This document shows, in pieces, positions 47,056 to 59,713 of a stretch of DNA of 64,000 nucleotides. Both the position numbers and the translations under genes were made by a program. Source of the DNA: Eretmocerus hayati (lineage: Eukaryota; Arthropoda; Insecta; Hymenoptera; Aphelinidae); assembly GCA_029851415.1 (NCBI GenBank), contig CM056743.1, positions 558,001-622,000 of the forward strand, written 5' to 3'. The notes below the pieces were generated by a model. It made no database searches and was not told where the DNA came from. It saw nothing but the letters and a program-made list of their open reading frames with translations. The first letter of the stretch is position 1. The number at the start of each line of letters is the position of its first letter.

Positions 47056-47563
47056 TCGCTGATCGGCACTGATCACCCGCTTTCTGGTCTCAGTGCAGTG
47101 CAAGAGCTATGCTTCCTGGTGCAGCGGGCGAGGCGACTTGGTGCACGATGTTGAGAGCGGCGGCCAAAATTAAAAATCGACCCCAACGCGCTCGGCACTC
47201 CTACACCGAGGGAATCACCCGCGCGGCTACGGGACAAACACAAACAGCACGGGCCCATGTTACCCCGAAGCCCATGAACACGACAAAGAGCACGGCAGTC
47301 GCACAATTCACGATCTACATTGCCACTAAATTCGACAACCACCTCCTCGGCGCTGCGAATACTGAAACTGGCGCACCAACACATAACCTCGGAACCAGAC
47401 CACGTGTGTGGCAGCAAAACAAACTGATCTCTCTGCTGATCCCATGTGATCCTCGCACGACTGATCCCTCTGATCCCTTCTCTGATCCATCTGATCACAA
47501 CAATCTGATAATTTTCAACATCCACGCAAATTTCCAAATTGACTCGAATAACTTCGAGAAAAT

Positions 47564-48071
47564 AGGGAACTGACATAATCCCGAGAAATGTTATATTTTG
47601 AGAGTTTGCGGCAAAATAGCTATAGGAAAAAAAGTTGGGAATCTCTACGACGCCTCCATGATTTTTAAATCATCATTGAAGTTTTGACAATTTGAATTGG
47701 CGCCATCCAATATGGCGGCGGCTGCACATGTGACGCTAAATTTTCCAACTGTTGTGATGTCATTCTCCATCGGAAATTCTCATCTGAATCACAATCGAGA
47801 GCTTATTTTACCCGAATAATGAAAGTTCGTGGTGGAGAAACGCAGGTTTGTCTCAGAACTGTCGATCGAGCAAACCTAGAGGTCACGTGACTCATTTACA
47901 GCCGCCGCCATATTGAATGGCGCCAATTCAAAACCTGAAAAACTTCAAAATCGAATTTAAATCACTTTTACTACAGAAAATTTCCAAATCTTCATATATC
48001 GTGTCTCTTTTAACGTGAACTTCCAAAATATGAGCATTTTTGAATAATCTTTATAGTAATGTCAGTTCTCT
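47564..48071. mobile_element. Inverted-repeat element nested in right arm
   Basis: The ends AGGGAACTGACAT and ATGTCAGTTCTCT are inverted. The intact left arm of the host element is an empty site and shows exactly where it entered. Inner inverted segments (GGCGCCAT...CAATATGGCGG) are present. A 2-bp duplication is likely. Confidence 0.8.
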
Positions 48072-48142
48072 ATTTTGCAAAACTCACAACGCGCCGGACT
48101 TTCGAAATTTCCCGGCTGGTCGAGTACTTTACTATCACGTTG

Positions 48143-48414
48143 TATATATATAGAGAGAGATAGATAAGCATATAAGAAATAATAAATATTTACAGGTGCG
48201 TGATATATGAGAATACTGTCACGTTTCCTCAGGTTTTTATGGTGCGTAATTGACTCACTTATCTTACGCGGAGTGAAAGAAAGCAGAGTAAATTCAATGA
48301 TTTTTTTGTTTTGAGGTTATATCTATTCTCTATTCAGTAAAGCCAAAGCTTCGATCGCAGTAATACTTCAATCTCTCACGGGTCTCGAGATTTAGCGAGG
48401 GGCTCTGTGACGAG
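48143..48414. other. Unassigned sequence
   Basis: No gene seen; an AATAAATATTTACAG segment near 48180 resembles 46004-46021. Confidence 0.35.
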
Positions 48415-48498
48415 GTAAATCGCCACATGCGACACGAAGCATAGATGCAGATAGCCGAAACGTTAGGCTAGGATATGAACAGATGATGCGTAGCGACA
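48415..48498 (+). repeat. 83-bp dispersed repeat, copy 2
   Basis: Copy of 27484-27566, immediately upstream of LINE endonuclease sequence. Confidence 0.85.
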
Positions 48499-48509
48499 GA
48501 AATGGGAGA

Positions 48510-49646
48510 GAAATGTCGTGAGTTCAGAGCCTACTCACCACACTTCCTATAAAAACGATGGCTCAGTCCATCATACTTGCATTGATCTGTTCATTGTTCG
48601 TTCACTTTCGTCCGTCCTCGAGTTCAGACGATCACAAACCCCATTCACCGCTGGTCATGATTTCATTGGAATTGATTATTTTCTTACAACCCCCAGCCCT
48701 CCACCTAAAGAATTCGCCACTCGCAATCTGTCTCGGCTAGATCCGCAGATATTGGCATCGGAGCTCATTCACAAGATTAATCCGAGTATCTTCCCCCTTT
48801 ACACTGAGCCAGGCCAATGAGACCAAATTAACAGTTTGCACTCTCATGTAAATATTGTAAATACTGTAAATATCTCTGCTAGTCTAAGTTTACCGGACTT
48901 CAATCATCCCATCCTTGCATCACTATGCAGCGCCGATATTGATGCCAAATCTGAACATCTATCATCCGTAGCCATCTCAACGTTCGATCAGCTGTCTCCC
49001 ATAAAAATAATTCCGGCATCTTCTCAGCATGAACTTTGGGTGACAGCTGATATCGAACGTCTAATGTGGCAACGTGATCGCATGTATCGAGCTGCAAAAC
49101 GATCCTCCTTATCTGCTAAGTACGAGCAATACCGTTCCCTTCGGAATGATGTCAGTAACAATCTCAATGCCAATAAGAACCGATTCATCTCTGCTCGCCT
49201 GGACTAAACACCTGATCCCAAATCTAAATGGAGAGAGTTACGTAAGCTTAGTATTTTGTCACGGAGGCTCCCCTCACTACTCACTCTCATTTTTCAGCTA
49301 ATGCTCTCAATAACCACCAAGTTTCAGTTGCATCTAGCTCACAGCAGCTTTCGGATGCTGACGTTGATTGCACGTGCTCCATACCGATTCCAGATAATGT
49401 TCCTATCTTTTATTTCCACAAAGTCTCGGAACATGATGTCCTTCAGGCACATGCCTCCAGTTCCTCGCGTGGTATAGGCGCTGACTCAATCTCATCAGGC
49501 ATGCTAAAATCTGCCCTGCCCATACTTGTACCATACTACACCCAGTTATTCAATGAGTCTCTATCGCCTGGTCACTTTCCCACAAACTGGAAGAAAGCCT
49601 CAATCATCCCATTGGCAAAAACAGGGATTGTGCCTGAATGTGTTTA
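48510..49646 (+). pseudogene. LINE fragment: end of endonuclease and start of RT
   Basis: The frame begins with a P-T-H-H-T-S and C-I-D-L-F-I-V pattern typical of the last part of a LINE endonuclease, then the linker helix, and after frame changes RT blocks G-I-G-A-D-S-I-S-S and F-P-T-N-W-K-K-A-S-I-I-P-L-A-K. Stops lie at 48818 and 49205. It is cut before the catalytic RT motif. Confidence 0.7.
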
Positions 49647-50084
49647 GGCACAATCAACTCTCAGGATCGTTGAAGCACGGATAACTTTGTTCTGAGTTCT
49701 CTAACATTTTGATAGAAGAAACGCAACTCATCACTAGCATTATTTTTATTCATGAAATGTCCCAGGAATACTTGCTGCACCATTAACTGGAACAGGCTCT
49801 CCATCAACCAATACTGGTTTACCATGTCCATACCTCATTATTTTCTCCAATTGATTTGTTGCATTATAGTGTTCCTGGGCTTCCTCAAATTAGCTTAATA
49901 TGATCTTTCATGAGGAGTTTGATCCGATGAAACTTCAAGAGATCGAATCAGCTTCCCTTTATTTTTCAGTATGTTGATTACATCCACAGAATCAGACAAA
50001 GTAACAAGAGGAGGTCTCATCTTAATATTTACTACTATTTACTCCTTACTAATCACTACTTTTATTTCTATATTTTTGGATAAT
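49647..50084. other. Unassigned sequence
   Basis: AT-rich; nothing recognised. Confidence 0.35.
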
Positions 50085-51330
50085 TCTCAAGAGCGTCGTG
50101 CAAGTGCGTGTGGTAGTGTGTGTTTCTTGTATAAATGTGAGTTTTACCTCAATTCCTATTATTAGAGGCAGCCCAGTAGACCCTCATTGCGATTGGATTA
50201 CATCATCATTGAGATCTAACTATATGCAGGACTCGGCTCTCGTACCTCATCTTTTCGGTACACCACTTTTAGGTAGAGGATTTTCAAATACGCATGCATG
50301 TTGATGTTATTACTATGTATAATATAATTTACTATCATACTCGATTTTATCAGATAAATTAACTTACCGTTCATCGGTTTTGCTTTCCAAAGGTGACTTT
50401 CGTAGAATTTTACACTACAACTTCACATATGGATCCAATGGTTTGAAAACTTCATCAGATTTTGATTTGTCGAAAAAAAAGGGAACTCGGAATTGTTTCA
50501 GTCAGATACTATTCGATAAAATTCTGAATTACCTCAACCTGTACCAGCATCTACAAGGTACTTTAAAAGTAAAACAAACACTTGTCAAATGAATTGTCGG
50601 AGAACTATAACTAAACTCCCTTGGTCCCTTGACAGTCTGTAGGAGGTATGTTCAAAGATTGTCCCACAGCTATTGAAAATTTACAACAATTCGCTCAATA
50701 CTTTTCCGATGCACCATAAGTGAGAGTGTATTTCTCACTAGTACTTGCGGTAAGTTGCGTGCTTCAGCGATCATCTCTCACCCTAGATGGTACGGTGATC
50801 TAACGCGGAACCAATTTTTGAGCAAAGTTCTTACACCTCTTCGTCGGTTATCGCCCACGAGGGATGGTTTAGTTAACAAGAAACTCAAGTGGTCGTCATT
50901 ACTAAACTTTCTTAGTCCGTTTTTAACCTGTGAAAGGCATTTTCATATATTGTCTCACAGCTATTGTGAATTTGAAACAATTCCCTCAATTTCTCCCTCG
51001 ATACAATACCTTCACGAATGTATTTCTCACCAGTAACTGCGGTGAGTCGCAGTGATCATCTCTCACCCTAGATTGTTCGGTGATCTAACGCGAAACCAAT
51101 ATTTATGGGGAGTTTCCCCATCTCCTTGGCGGTTTTTTCCGACGAGCGATCGTTTAGTGAACAAGAAACTCAAGTAATCGTCGGTAGTATTAGATTTCTT
51201 TTTTAATTCTATATGTTTCAATAATTCGTAAGAGTGTCAGACATTGCGGGAATTGGCTCTCGTTCTTCATCTTTTTGGTACATGACTTCCCCGAGGATTT
51301 TCAAATATGTATTGTTATCTCTATCTGTTA
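50085..51330 (+). repeat. Diverged tandem block
   Basis: Units of about 290 bp starting near 50580, 50747 and 51039 share ATCTCTCACCCTAGAT, CACGAGGGATGGTTTAG-type and AACAAGAAACTCAAGT blocks. Segments at 50085-50290 and 51222-51330 are also similar (CTCGTACCTCATCTTTT). The GGATGGTTTAGT block links this array to the tandem units at 28336-28650. Confidence 0.55.
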
Positions 51331-52600
51331 ATCGTATTTTTTGGAATATATCCACATTTTACGATGTATACAGTGGAGTAGTTCATCTCTACTTCGAGGC
51401 AGGCTGGAGATCCTCAAAAATCTTCAGCACTTATCCCTAGGAATAATTACCTAACAAGGAGAGCTTCAGATCTGCGGGACCCGGATCTTGACGAAGATCT
51501 GGGAATCATTTTGTTCCGGTCAGAAATGGAGGTGTCTTCAAGGGTTTAATCTAATGGCACTCCTATCACGAGAAACAGCTATGGAGGTTAGCATTGTCAG
51601 TATATCTATATATGTGTCATCTTAACAGTGGTCTATATGGACAATGCCGATCTTCATGTCTGTATCTCGGGATGGGAGGCCTATTGGATCAAACCCTTGA
51701 AGATGCCTTCATTTCTAACCGAAACAAGATGATTCCCAGAGTTCCATCAAGATCCGTGTTTCGCAGACCTGATGCTCTCCTTGTAAGTTATATTCTTTCA
51801 ACTTTGCTTTGGTTGAATTCTCAGACGAGTATTTTCTCATGATTGAGTTTTATTCATTAATTTCATTCAAGTTTTATTCAAGAATTTTATTCAAGAATTT
51901 TTATTCGAGTTTTATTAAAGAATTTGTATGATAATCTCTGACATTTTCTAACCTATAACGTATAAGAAATTGTCTTATTCGTCAATTAATCTCTTGGAGT
52001 ATTGAGTGAAGTTATATTATTGAGACCACTTTAACGATATAGTTCAAAGATTAATTGCTGTATATATCCACTTCTCCAATTTTCTTCTCAAGATCCACAT
52101 AACTAAAACCAAGTGAAGTAATTTAAGTTTTGTCCAGGTCGTGATAGAATAGATTCGTCATGAATTTAAATTTATTGTCTTGGAAATGAGAAAAGTTCAA
52201 GATACACTCAGTCATAAATCTTTGAGTTTCAGCTGAGAGAACAATGAGAATAGTAGTACGCTTTACTTTAATTGGTAATCCTAAGAGATGTTTCTTTCAG
52301 ATTTTTTTCATATATAGATCATTTGTATTCCATTTATGTTTCATTATAATGAAATATTGGAACATCTATCATATCATTCCATTATATAATTCCAAGATTT
52401 CATTGTCAAGATATCAGTTGATCTCAAAATTTACGTCACTATCCAGTCTCTTCTGTTATTTGTATGAAATTCTAGAATTTCCACGCACATCATTCACCTT
52501 TCATTCCACCATATTTTTATATCATTAATTATACCAATCAATTCATGTTCATTTATATAAAATTTATTCTTTACGTATAATTTGTTCAAAGTTTATACTT
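51331..52600. other. Unassigned AT-rich sequence
   Basis: Contains a short TTTTATTCAAGAA tandem stretch at about 51850-51925. No gene supported. Confidence 0.4.
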
Positions 52601-53410
52601 GATCTTTCCCCCTCCCACTTTACTTTTTCCAAAAGTCTAACTTGGCGAGTATCACCATCCTTTCCCCCCATAACTCCATCTGAGATCAAAGTATGAATTT
52701 CAATTCTTGAGGGTCATGAGATCAGGGGAAACATGTCGAGTAACTTTTTACCAAAATCTAAACGTCAAACGAATGGAGAGATGAGATTGCAAAATATTGA
52801 TTTCAACTCTTGAGAGTCATGAGATCAGGAAAAAATGTCGAGTAATTGTTTTGCAGAATCTGAATGTGTAATACATGAAGAATGATTGATTACATTACAA
52901 TCCGATTATCTCTCAGTAAGTTTGACTCAACTTGAGTTACTCACCATCTCTCTTTTTCTTAAAATATATTGGAAATAATCTATCCAGACCAATAGAAGAA
53001 ACAGAAGTAAGAGAACTCAATCCAGCATTGATCGTTCCAGTTTGAAAGTCAGTAGAGATGGTGAGTAACTCAAGTTGAGTCAAACTTACAGAGAGATAAT
53101 CAGATTGTAATGTAATCAATCATTCTTCATGCATTACACATTCAGATTTTGCAAAACAATTACTCGACATACTTTTCCTGATCTCATGACTCTCAAGAGT
53201 TGAAATCAATATTTTGCAATCTCATCTCTCCATTCGTTTGACGTTTAGATTTTGGTAAAAAGTTACTCGACATGTTTCCCCTGATCTCATGACCCTCAAG
53301 AATTGAAATTCATACTTTGATCTCAGATGGAGTTATGGGGGGGGGGGGAAGGATGGTGATACTCGCCAAGTTAGACTTTTGGAAAAAGTAAAGTGGGAGG
53401 GGGAAAGATT
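52601..53410. repeat. HL3 head palindrome
   Basis: Arms of about 390 bp, related to those of HL1 (roughly 85%) but closer to each other. The right arm has a 10-base G run at about 53340. TGGCGAGTAT appears near the left end and its inverse near the right. Confidence 0.85.
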
Positions 53411-53483
53411 TCAAAACTCGGCTATGGCGATGATTGAAAATTCTCAGATTGACAAATATAAGCTGTGAATAGTAACATGTAGA

Positions 53484-53896
53484 AAAAATAATTTAAAAAA
53501 ACATTTTAAAAATTCGCTTTTATGTGAACCATTAAGCATAATTGCATGTCAAAATTTGAAGAAAATGAAAACAGTTATCTATGTTTCTGTCATAAACAAA
53601 GAGTAAGTCAGTTGACGTCCAGCTTCACGAATTCCATAATTTCAAGATATCAAAATGGTAAAAGCGTGGGTTGATTGATGAAAACTACTCTTGATGTGTC
53701 AAGTTTACAACCCACGCTTTTACCATTTTGATATCTTGAAATTATGGAATTCGTGAAGCTGGACGTCAACTGACTTACTCTTTGTTTATGACAGAAACAT
53801 AGATAATTGTTTTCATTTTCTTCAAATTTTGACATGCAATTATGCTTAATGGTTCACATAAAAGCGAATTTTTAAAATGTTTCTTTAAATTATTTT
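53484..53896. mobile_element. Near-perfect hairpin element
   Basis: Arms of about 185 bp are almost identical, with a 40-base loop at 53670-53709 and ends in AAAATAATTTAAA/TTTAAATTATTTT. Transcription would give a long dsRNA-like hairpin. No coding content. Confidence 0.85.
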
Positions 53897-55480
53897 ATTT
53901 TCTCAATTTTAGTTCTATTCTAATCGCTTGGAATATAGAACATGAATGAAGGATATTAATATCAGCCAGAATGTTGAGATATTATTCTTAAGATTTTTTG
54001 GGTATTCATTTTTTCTTAAGCGCTTCAGAGTGCAAATTGATAAAAAGTGGAATAAATGAGTCAGCTATAATTTACCAGAAATAATTTCTCATCTCATGTT
54101 GAGCATACCGATAATGCTGAATTAATTCACAAGCTACAGTCAAATCACATTTAAGAGGCTGTGTTACCCTTATTACTAGAATATGAAGACATCCAATGAT
54201 ATATTAATTTATCATCAGGACATCTCCATCCGTTAAGATCATATGATACATCACATGCCAAAGCTCGAACATGGATGATCATATTCCTAAATCAGTAGAG
54301 TGAAATTTATTAGAAATGGAATGAGTCTCGAGCCCAATATGACATGGTATGCTACACTTTAACGGCTGGGCCCATGAAAATTCAACCGAAAGAGACTGTT
54401 GAATCTCTGTGATGCATCAAGAAGTGACAGGAAGCATCCTCAATGGTTCAAATAAACAAGTTCATAACGCGTAGAGCCACTGTGACTATTTTACTTTTGA
54501 ATGTAGTCCATTCCGTCATTCATCTGAAGATTCTTGAAGCATACGATACTAAGAGTGAGGAGAAAGTCTGAATTCAATGACAAATCAAGAAGCACACAGT
54601 GTCTCATGAAATATCATTCATCACCTTGATTGTGCTTCATGATTTGAAGACCAGGACTTTGGCTCAGCGCGCTTACTGTACATACACCACAACACTTGAT
54701 TGCACACTGAGGCCTCAACTTCCTCTCTGAGCTTGCAAAAAGATGAAACCATTCAACTCTTAGAGGTACCTATTATTTTTCATCTGCTAACACTAATCAC
54801 AACCTTATTGGTCACACGTGGTGGAGAGAAACTTTTGATAAGACCATGGTATAGCAAGGCCGCATGCAGAAAACTTGTAAGAATTCAATAGCTAGGCGAG
54901 ATCGACCGCACTCTGAAAACTGCTGAAAACTGAGAAACATCAAATCATCACAATAACAGCACTAAATAAAAAGCAGCAACACAGCCAGCAGTAGTTTAGG
55001 CTTGACAGGACAGCATCGCGTGGCAGTGGCAGCACTTCGAGGAGGTTATATGGGTCCTACAGGCAGTTGTTATACTTGTTATAGGATAGGCATCTCATTT
55101 CTATTTGTTGATAATCATTATGTTTTGATTAATCAAAACTAGAAAGAGTGAAATTTGTAGGGTTTGCGAAGAATCGACGAGTTGCGTCGGCTGCTGTGAT
55201 ATTCTAAAGCGAGGCTCTTGCCCTTGCTGATCGCGCGAATAAACCTCTATACATAATTATGCAATGAAAAAGAGAGAGAGAGGTCCGACGCTGCGCACAA
55301 ACCTATTTGCATTTACACAAATATCGAATCGCGCAGAGCTCGGAAACCCACACGAATACACGGGATACCACGCAATTCCACGTCAGTGACACACTCACAC
55401 GGAGAATTCGGTGGCGCGGCCGCGGCCGAGTTCAATAAAAGCGAATAAAAACCAAGAAAACTTATCCATATCTTATTCTC
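53897..55480. other. Part of HL3 without HL1 counterpart
   Basis: AT-rich sequence up to about 54900, then a GC-richer patch (55015-55430) that is not seen in HL1. No gene is supported. It may be a further insertion whose ends I could not define. Confidence 0.35.
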
Positions 55481-55651
55481 AAAAATCATCTCCCCAATGA
55501 ACAGCAGTGTGCTACGTTCCAAGATGAACATTTTTCAATTTCAAGCAAGTGAATCTGGGGCAGTACAACTTTTGGTTTTTGATAGCAAAACTTAAAATTA
55601 GTTCATGAAATTCAACTTGAGTTGATGCAAAGACTCCCAACTCTACTTGTA

Positions 55652-56533
55652 CAGTACCCTGCAGAAAAAATGGAACACGGATACCTTCACTAAAATAGCT
55701 ATCATTCCGACGCGTTTGGGTTTACAACAATTCTCCAAAAAGCACTTGAAAGATGAGAAAAAAATCAATCAAATTATGTGTTTCAAAAGATTTTTCGATC
55801 GAAATTTCATGCCTTGAATTGACACTCAAAATTGGAAAAATTCTCATTTCAATCAACCACCCTACATTCTTATGCAAGTCATGCTGGCGTAAAAACTCTT
55901 GCGGGATTTTGGAGTTCATTTCAAGAACTTCAAAATCTTCTTTTGAACGTTGTTTTACGATGTTTTACATCCGAGTTACAAGCGATCTCATAGAAAGAAT
56001 TTTGTACGTGTTAAGGGTAACAAAAATACGGAAAAGGTCATAATCTACGATTTTGATGTAAAATCTTCAGAACCTTATGAAATAATCGTCGGGTTCATGC
56101 CAAAGATTGGTCAAAAGTACTTCCGCCTACCTAAATTAAGAAAAATTCATGTCTCCATACTTTCAATACCCTCAACCCGTACAAAATTCTTCTTACGAGA
56201 TCCCTTGTGACTCGGGTGTGAAATATCGCGGAACAACGTTCAAAAAAGATTTTGAAGGTCTTGAAAAGAACTACAAAATCCCGCAAGAATTTCCACGGGA
56301 GAATTACTTGCATAAAAATGGAGGGTGATTGATTGAAATGAGAATTTTTCCAATTTTGAGTGTCAATTAAAGGCATGAAATTTAGATCAAAAAAATCTTT
56401 AAAACACATAATCTGATAGTTTTTTTTCTCATCTTTCAAGTGCTTTTTGGAAAATTGTTGTAGACCCAAACGCTTCAGAATGGTGGCTGTTTTAGTGAAT
56501 GTATCCGTGTTCCATTTTTTCTGCAGGGTACTG
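55652..56533. mobile_element. Tc1/mariner- or pogo-like MITE, TA target
   Basis: The 882-bp element has ends CAGTACCCTGCAG inverted at the right and TA on both sides (55650-55651, 56534-56535). The arms run about 400 bp. HL1 lacks it at the matching place (about 2368). CAGT ends and TA duplication fit pogo/Tigger-type elements. No transposase. Confidence 0.85.
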
Positions 56534-57659
56534 TAATAGTATAAGGTTTTCAGTTGATGAGGAAGTTCTTGATTGTGAAAATTCCTTACACGAATTGGTT
56601 CATCCGCTCTTCAAGAACAGAGGATCCCAACCACCAAAATGACCAAGTAATGGGTGACTAACAAATAAAATATGGAATTATGACAATATATCTGTTTCTC
56701 AACACTATTTGAAAAACGAAAAACTTGAACAAATTTCAACTAGGATATTGATTAGTTGTAACACATTAAGGAGTTCGATTGCTTTGTGGGAACTCATTGT
56801 GAGAATGAAAATTCAATAGCGTTATGTGAGAAGTGCTTTGATGTTAGACAGAGTGATTCCCAAAGTACATCCAGATGAATGTATGAATCCAGTTTCTATG
56901 TTGTTGACTGCTCCGCCCTAAATTTTTCCAAGTTGAACTTACCAGTTTTCTCTAAGAGCGTAAATGTGCTACTCTTTCTCAATAATAATTTTGATGAATG
57001 AGATGATCCCTGAACGCTCCATCAGACCTATTAAGGAATTATCGTATGCCCACCAGCTCTTGATGAAGTCTTCAGCATGAATGTAAGTGGCAGGTTGAGA
57101 TAGCTGAGACCGATACATCAAGAGTTAAAGTGTAGCCAAGACTAATGTAAGGTGATATGCAAGGAAAGTATGTTATATAAAATTGATTAGAGTAGCGTCA
57201 GAGATCACTACACATATCACAACAACTGTTCCATGGACAGTCACTAATAGGACTGACCAGTCCCACAACATCTGAATGTGAGAGACGATTCCTCTTGTGT
57301 TGGACCTTAATAGGTTTTTGGTTAGATACGAGAAGTTGCTTGTATGAGAATCCATTGGTCGCAATGTGATTCTCTCATTAGAGAAGATTTATATGAACTC
57401 GAGATACACAATTAATAACTTCAGAGTTAGGTTTGTCTCAAGTATCGGAGGGAGTGAAAGTCAATTCACTGATGGAATGTAGATTAATGCTGGCACCCAT
57501 GCATCATAAAGTCTCTCCAAGTATACTTGAAGATTATTCTTGACACTTTACCTTGCACTGCACAACAGCAAGAATATATCGCACATATTTTGGCCATCAG
57601 ACCATCATTTTTAAATCACTGCAAACAAGAGAGCATACATCTAGTGGCTTCTTTTTGTA

Positions 57660-58095
57660 CTAGTAGACCAACAATTAAGATTGGCATCGATTTGTATTGA
57701 ATGTATACTCGATACTCGTGCAGAGAGAAAACACTCATCTGGAACACAATCTGAATGGTGAATATTGTCTGCTAGCTTGCCTTATTATATAGCGCGCTCA
57801 TTCACGCACACAAGGCCGATTGTGCTACACCGACACAGTGTCGACTTCGAGATGAGTCGAAACTCAACGGAAAACGGGAGACGAAAATCTACGACGAATC
57901 TCATCGGGGAGGGTCTAAAATTTGTCGATCGAGAAACGATGCTATTAGTTCATACATCGACGAAACAAAATAGTATTTCGATACAGAAATGACCAAGCTC
58001 GCGATTATTAAGGCATATCGTGGCTGATAAGCGCTAGAATTCATAATAATCTATGGTCAAGGGAGAACGAGAGGTTAAAAAACCCCTACTTGGTG
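57660..58095. other. HL3 distal body
   Basis: Leads into the GAGGTTAAAA block of the tail. Diverges from HL1 here; no gene. Confidence 0.4.
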
Positions 58096-58099
58096 TATA

Positions 58100-59553
58100 T
58101 GTCGTAGCCGGTTACTCAAATCCGCCGGTTAATTAGCTGGCTAGCCGATAAAGTAACCGCGGCCGGTTAATAGAATTTGCACGAGCGCATGCGTTTCTTC
58201 GTTGATTGTCTAGTCAGTTGAGTAACTGGCTGATGTTGCCCGCCAGTTACTTAACAGGCTGGCATGTTTTCAGCCCGTCAATAAAATCTCTGGGATGAGT
58301 ATCGGAAAATGAGCGCGCCTCGCGATGGTCGACTGATACTTGGAATTTTTTCGCTATTTCTATTGAATATAGTGTATTTCGAACCAAAGACAAGCGTGAG
58401 AGCACATTTGGGGAAACTATAATATGTCTTATGTCATCAGTATCGAAGTAATCGTACATTCCAATTCTTCTCATCATTTTGTTACACATAATCGACGCCT
58501 GAGAGTATTTATACGAAGCATATAACGATGATTAATTTGAAGAATATTTCTAAAATGTTCAAAATGTTGATATGCTTAAATAAAATATGAGTATGATTCT
58601 GCTAGGGAAAATATAATAGAATCATATTTTATTCTCGTCAATTGTTCACGAGGGGAAGATATCTTTTGGTGGTCTAAGATCATTCCAACAAGCACCAGAA
58701 AGTGATTGCTGGTAGGATGGAGAATGCTTCTTCTGAAAAATTCCCGCCTCTGCGTATCGGAGATCGCGTGACCATATCAGCACCTGCTATTGTCCGAGGT
58801 CCACTTGATTTTAACAGAATATAAGGGGGTTATGATTGATATCTAAAACAGTGTGCACCAAATTGAGACTCCCATGAGTTACATATGGGGGAGGGGGGGG
58901 CAGCTCCAGGAAATTGGACTGCTTGTCAGCAGGAAGTCAGTGTTGCACTACGCACTGCTCCTGCCTCCAAGGCGCAGTTACAGGGTAACTCTCCATGGCA
59001 TCATTCCAGAGCTTCCGAGAATAAGTGATGATTTTAAGGTATCTCTCCTATCAGAACCATATGATTCATTTGAATAGTTCAACACTTCTAGAGTTTCAGA
59101 AATACTTTTCAACATCCATCATCATCATTATATGCTTTGTTTGAATACTCTCAGGCGTTGATTATGTGTAACGAAATGATGAGAAGAATTGGAATGTACG
59201 ATTACTTCGATACTGATGACATAAGACATATTATAGTTTCCCCATATGTGCTCTCACGCTTGTCTCTGATTCGATATACACTATATTCAATAGAAATAGC
59301 AAAAATATTTCAATTCTCAGTCGACCATCGCGAGGCGCGCTCATTTTCCGATACTCATCCCAGAGATTTCATTGACGGGCTGAAGACATGCCAGCCTGTT
59401 AAGTAACTGGCGGTCAACATCAGTCAGTTACTCAACTGACTAGACAGTCAACGAAGAAATGCATGCGCTCGTGCAAACTTTATTAACCGGCTGCGGTTAC
59501 TTTACCGGTTAGCCAGTTAATTAACCGGCGGATTTGAGTAACCGGCTACGACA
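58100..59553. mobile_element. Long-TIR element, TATA target duplication, in the HL3 tail
   Basis: Arms of about 455 bp start TGTCGTAGCCGG and are flanked by TATA (58096-58099, 59554-59557). Deleting the element and one TATA recreates the tail sequence found in HL1. The outer arm is rich in CCGGTTA-type repeats. Each arm also has an 80-codon open frame (58247-58489 minus, 59137-59406 plus) of unknown identity; changes between arms are about half synonymous, so no clear selection. Confidence 0.85.
58695..58832 (+). pseudogene. Integrase/transposase-associated C-terminal fragment (tentative)
   Basis: A 45-codon open stretch contains KFPPLRIGDRVTI and APAIVRG. The pattern K-F-P-P-x-x-x-G-D-x-V-x-I-x-x-P-x-x-x-R-G is reminiscent of a segment after the integrase core in KRBA2/Ginger-like proteins. 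The frame ends at TAA. This is a weak similarity made by eye; it could point to the origin of the element at 58100-59553. Confidence 0.3.
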
Positions 59554-59627
59554 TATATAAGGCTACGGCAGCGCTGCGAGTTTTTTTCTATATATACTCG
59601 CCAGCAAGGCGCTACCGCGCCTTTTGA
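59554..59627 (+). other. HL3 tail stem-loop
   Basis: TATATAAGG, a shortened first half-stem, ATACTCGCCAGCAAGG and hairpin AGGCGC-TACC-GCGCCT, then TTTTGA. Its left part (GAGGTTAAAA...GGTG) lies at about 58070-58095, across the nested element. Confidence 0.7.
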
Positions 59628-59713
59628 TATTCTTATTGATGTATCATGTTGTTGAATTTCTCTCATAAATTTTTACAATGAATTTCTGGGAAAATCAATT
59701 TATTTATTTACCC

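Larger units (their letters stand above)
46117..48142. mobile_element. Long-TIR element in (TA)n, carrying a minisatellite
   Basis: The ends CAACGTGAT are inverted as ATCACGTTG, both flanked by TATATA. The arms are about 560 bp; the right arm is split by a 508-bp insertion. Both arms contain open frames on both strands (165-200 codons), but differences between arms mostly change amino acids, so they are not conserved genes. A GGATCAG-type short repeat occurs at about 46255-46330. Confidence 0.8.
52603..59627 (+). mobile_element. HL3: rolling-circle-like element with three nested insertions
   Basis: It has the same head (palindrome) and tail (stem-loop, CTTTTGA end) as HL1. The body aligns with HL1 in order at about 75% identity by eye. 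It was expanded by a foldback (53484-53896), a TA-target element (55652-56533) and a TATA-target element (58100-59553) inserted in the tail block itself. No protein-coding capacity for mobility was recognised. Confidence 0.6.

Noticed and set aside
46038..47576. 165-200 residue ORFs in both arms of the long-TIR element
   Set aside because: Open on both strands, no domain, and differences between arms mostly change amino acids.
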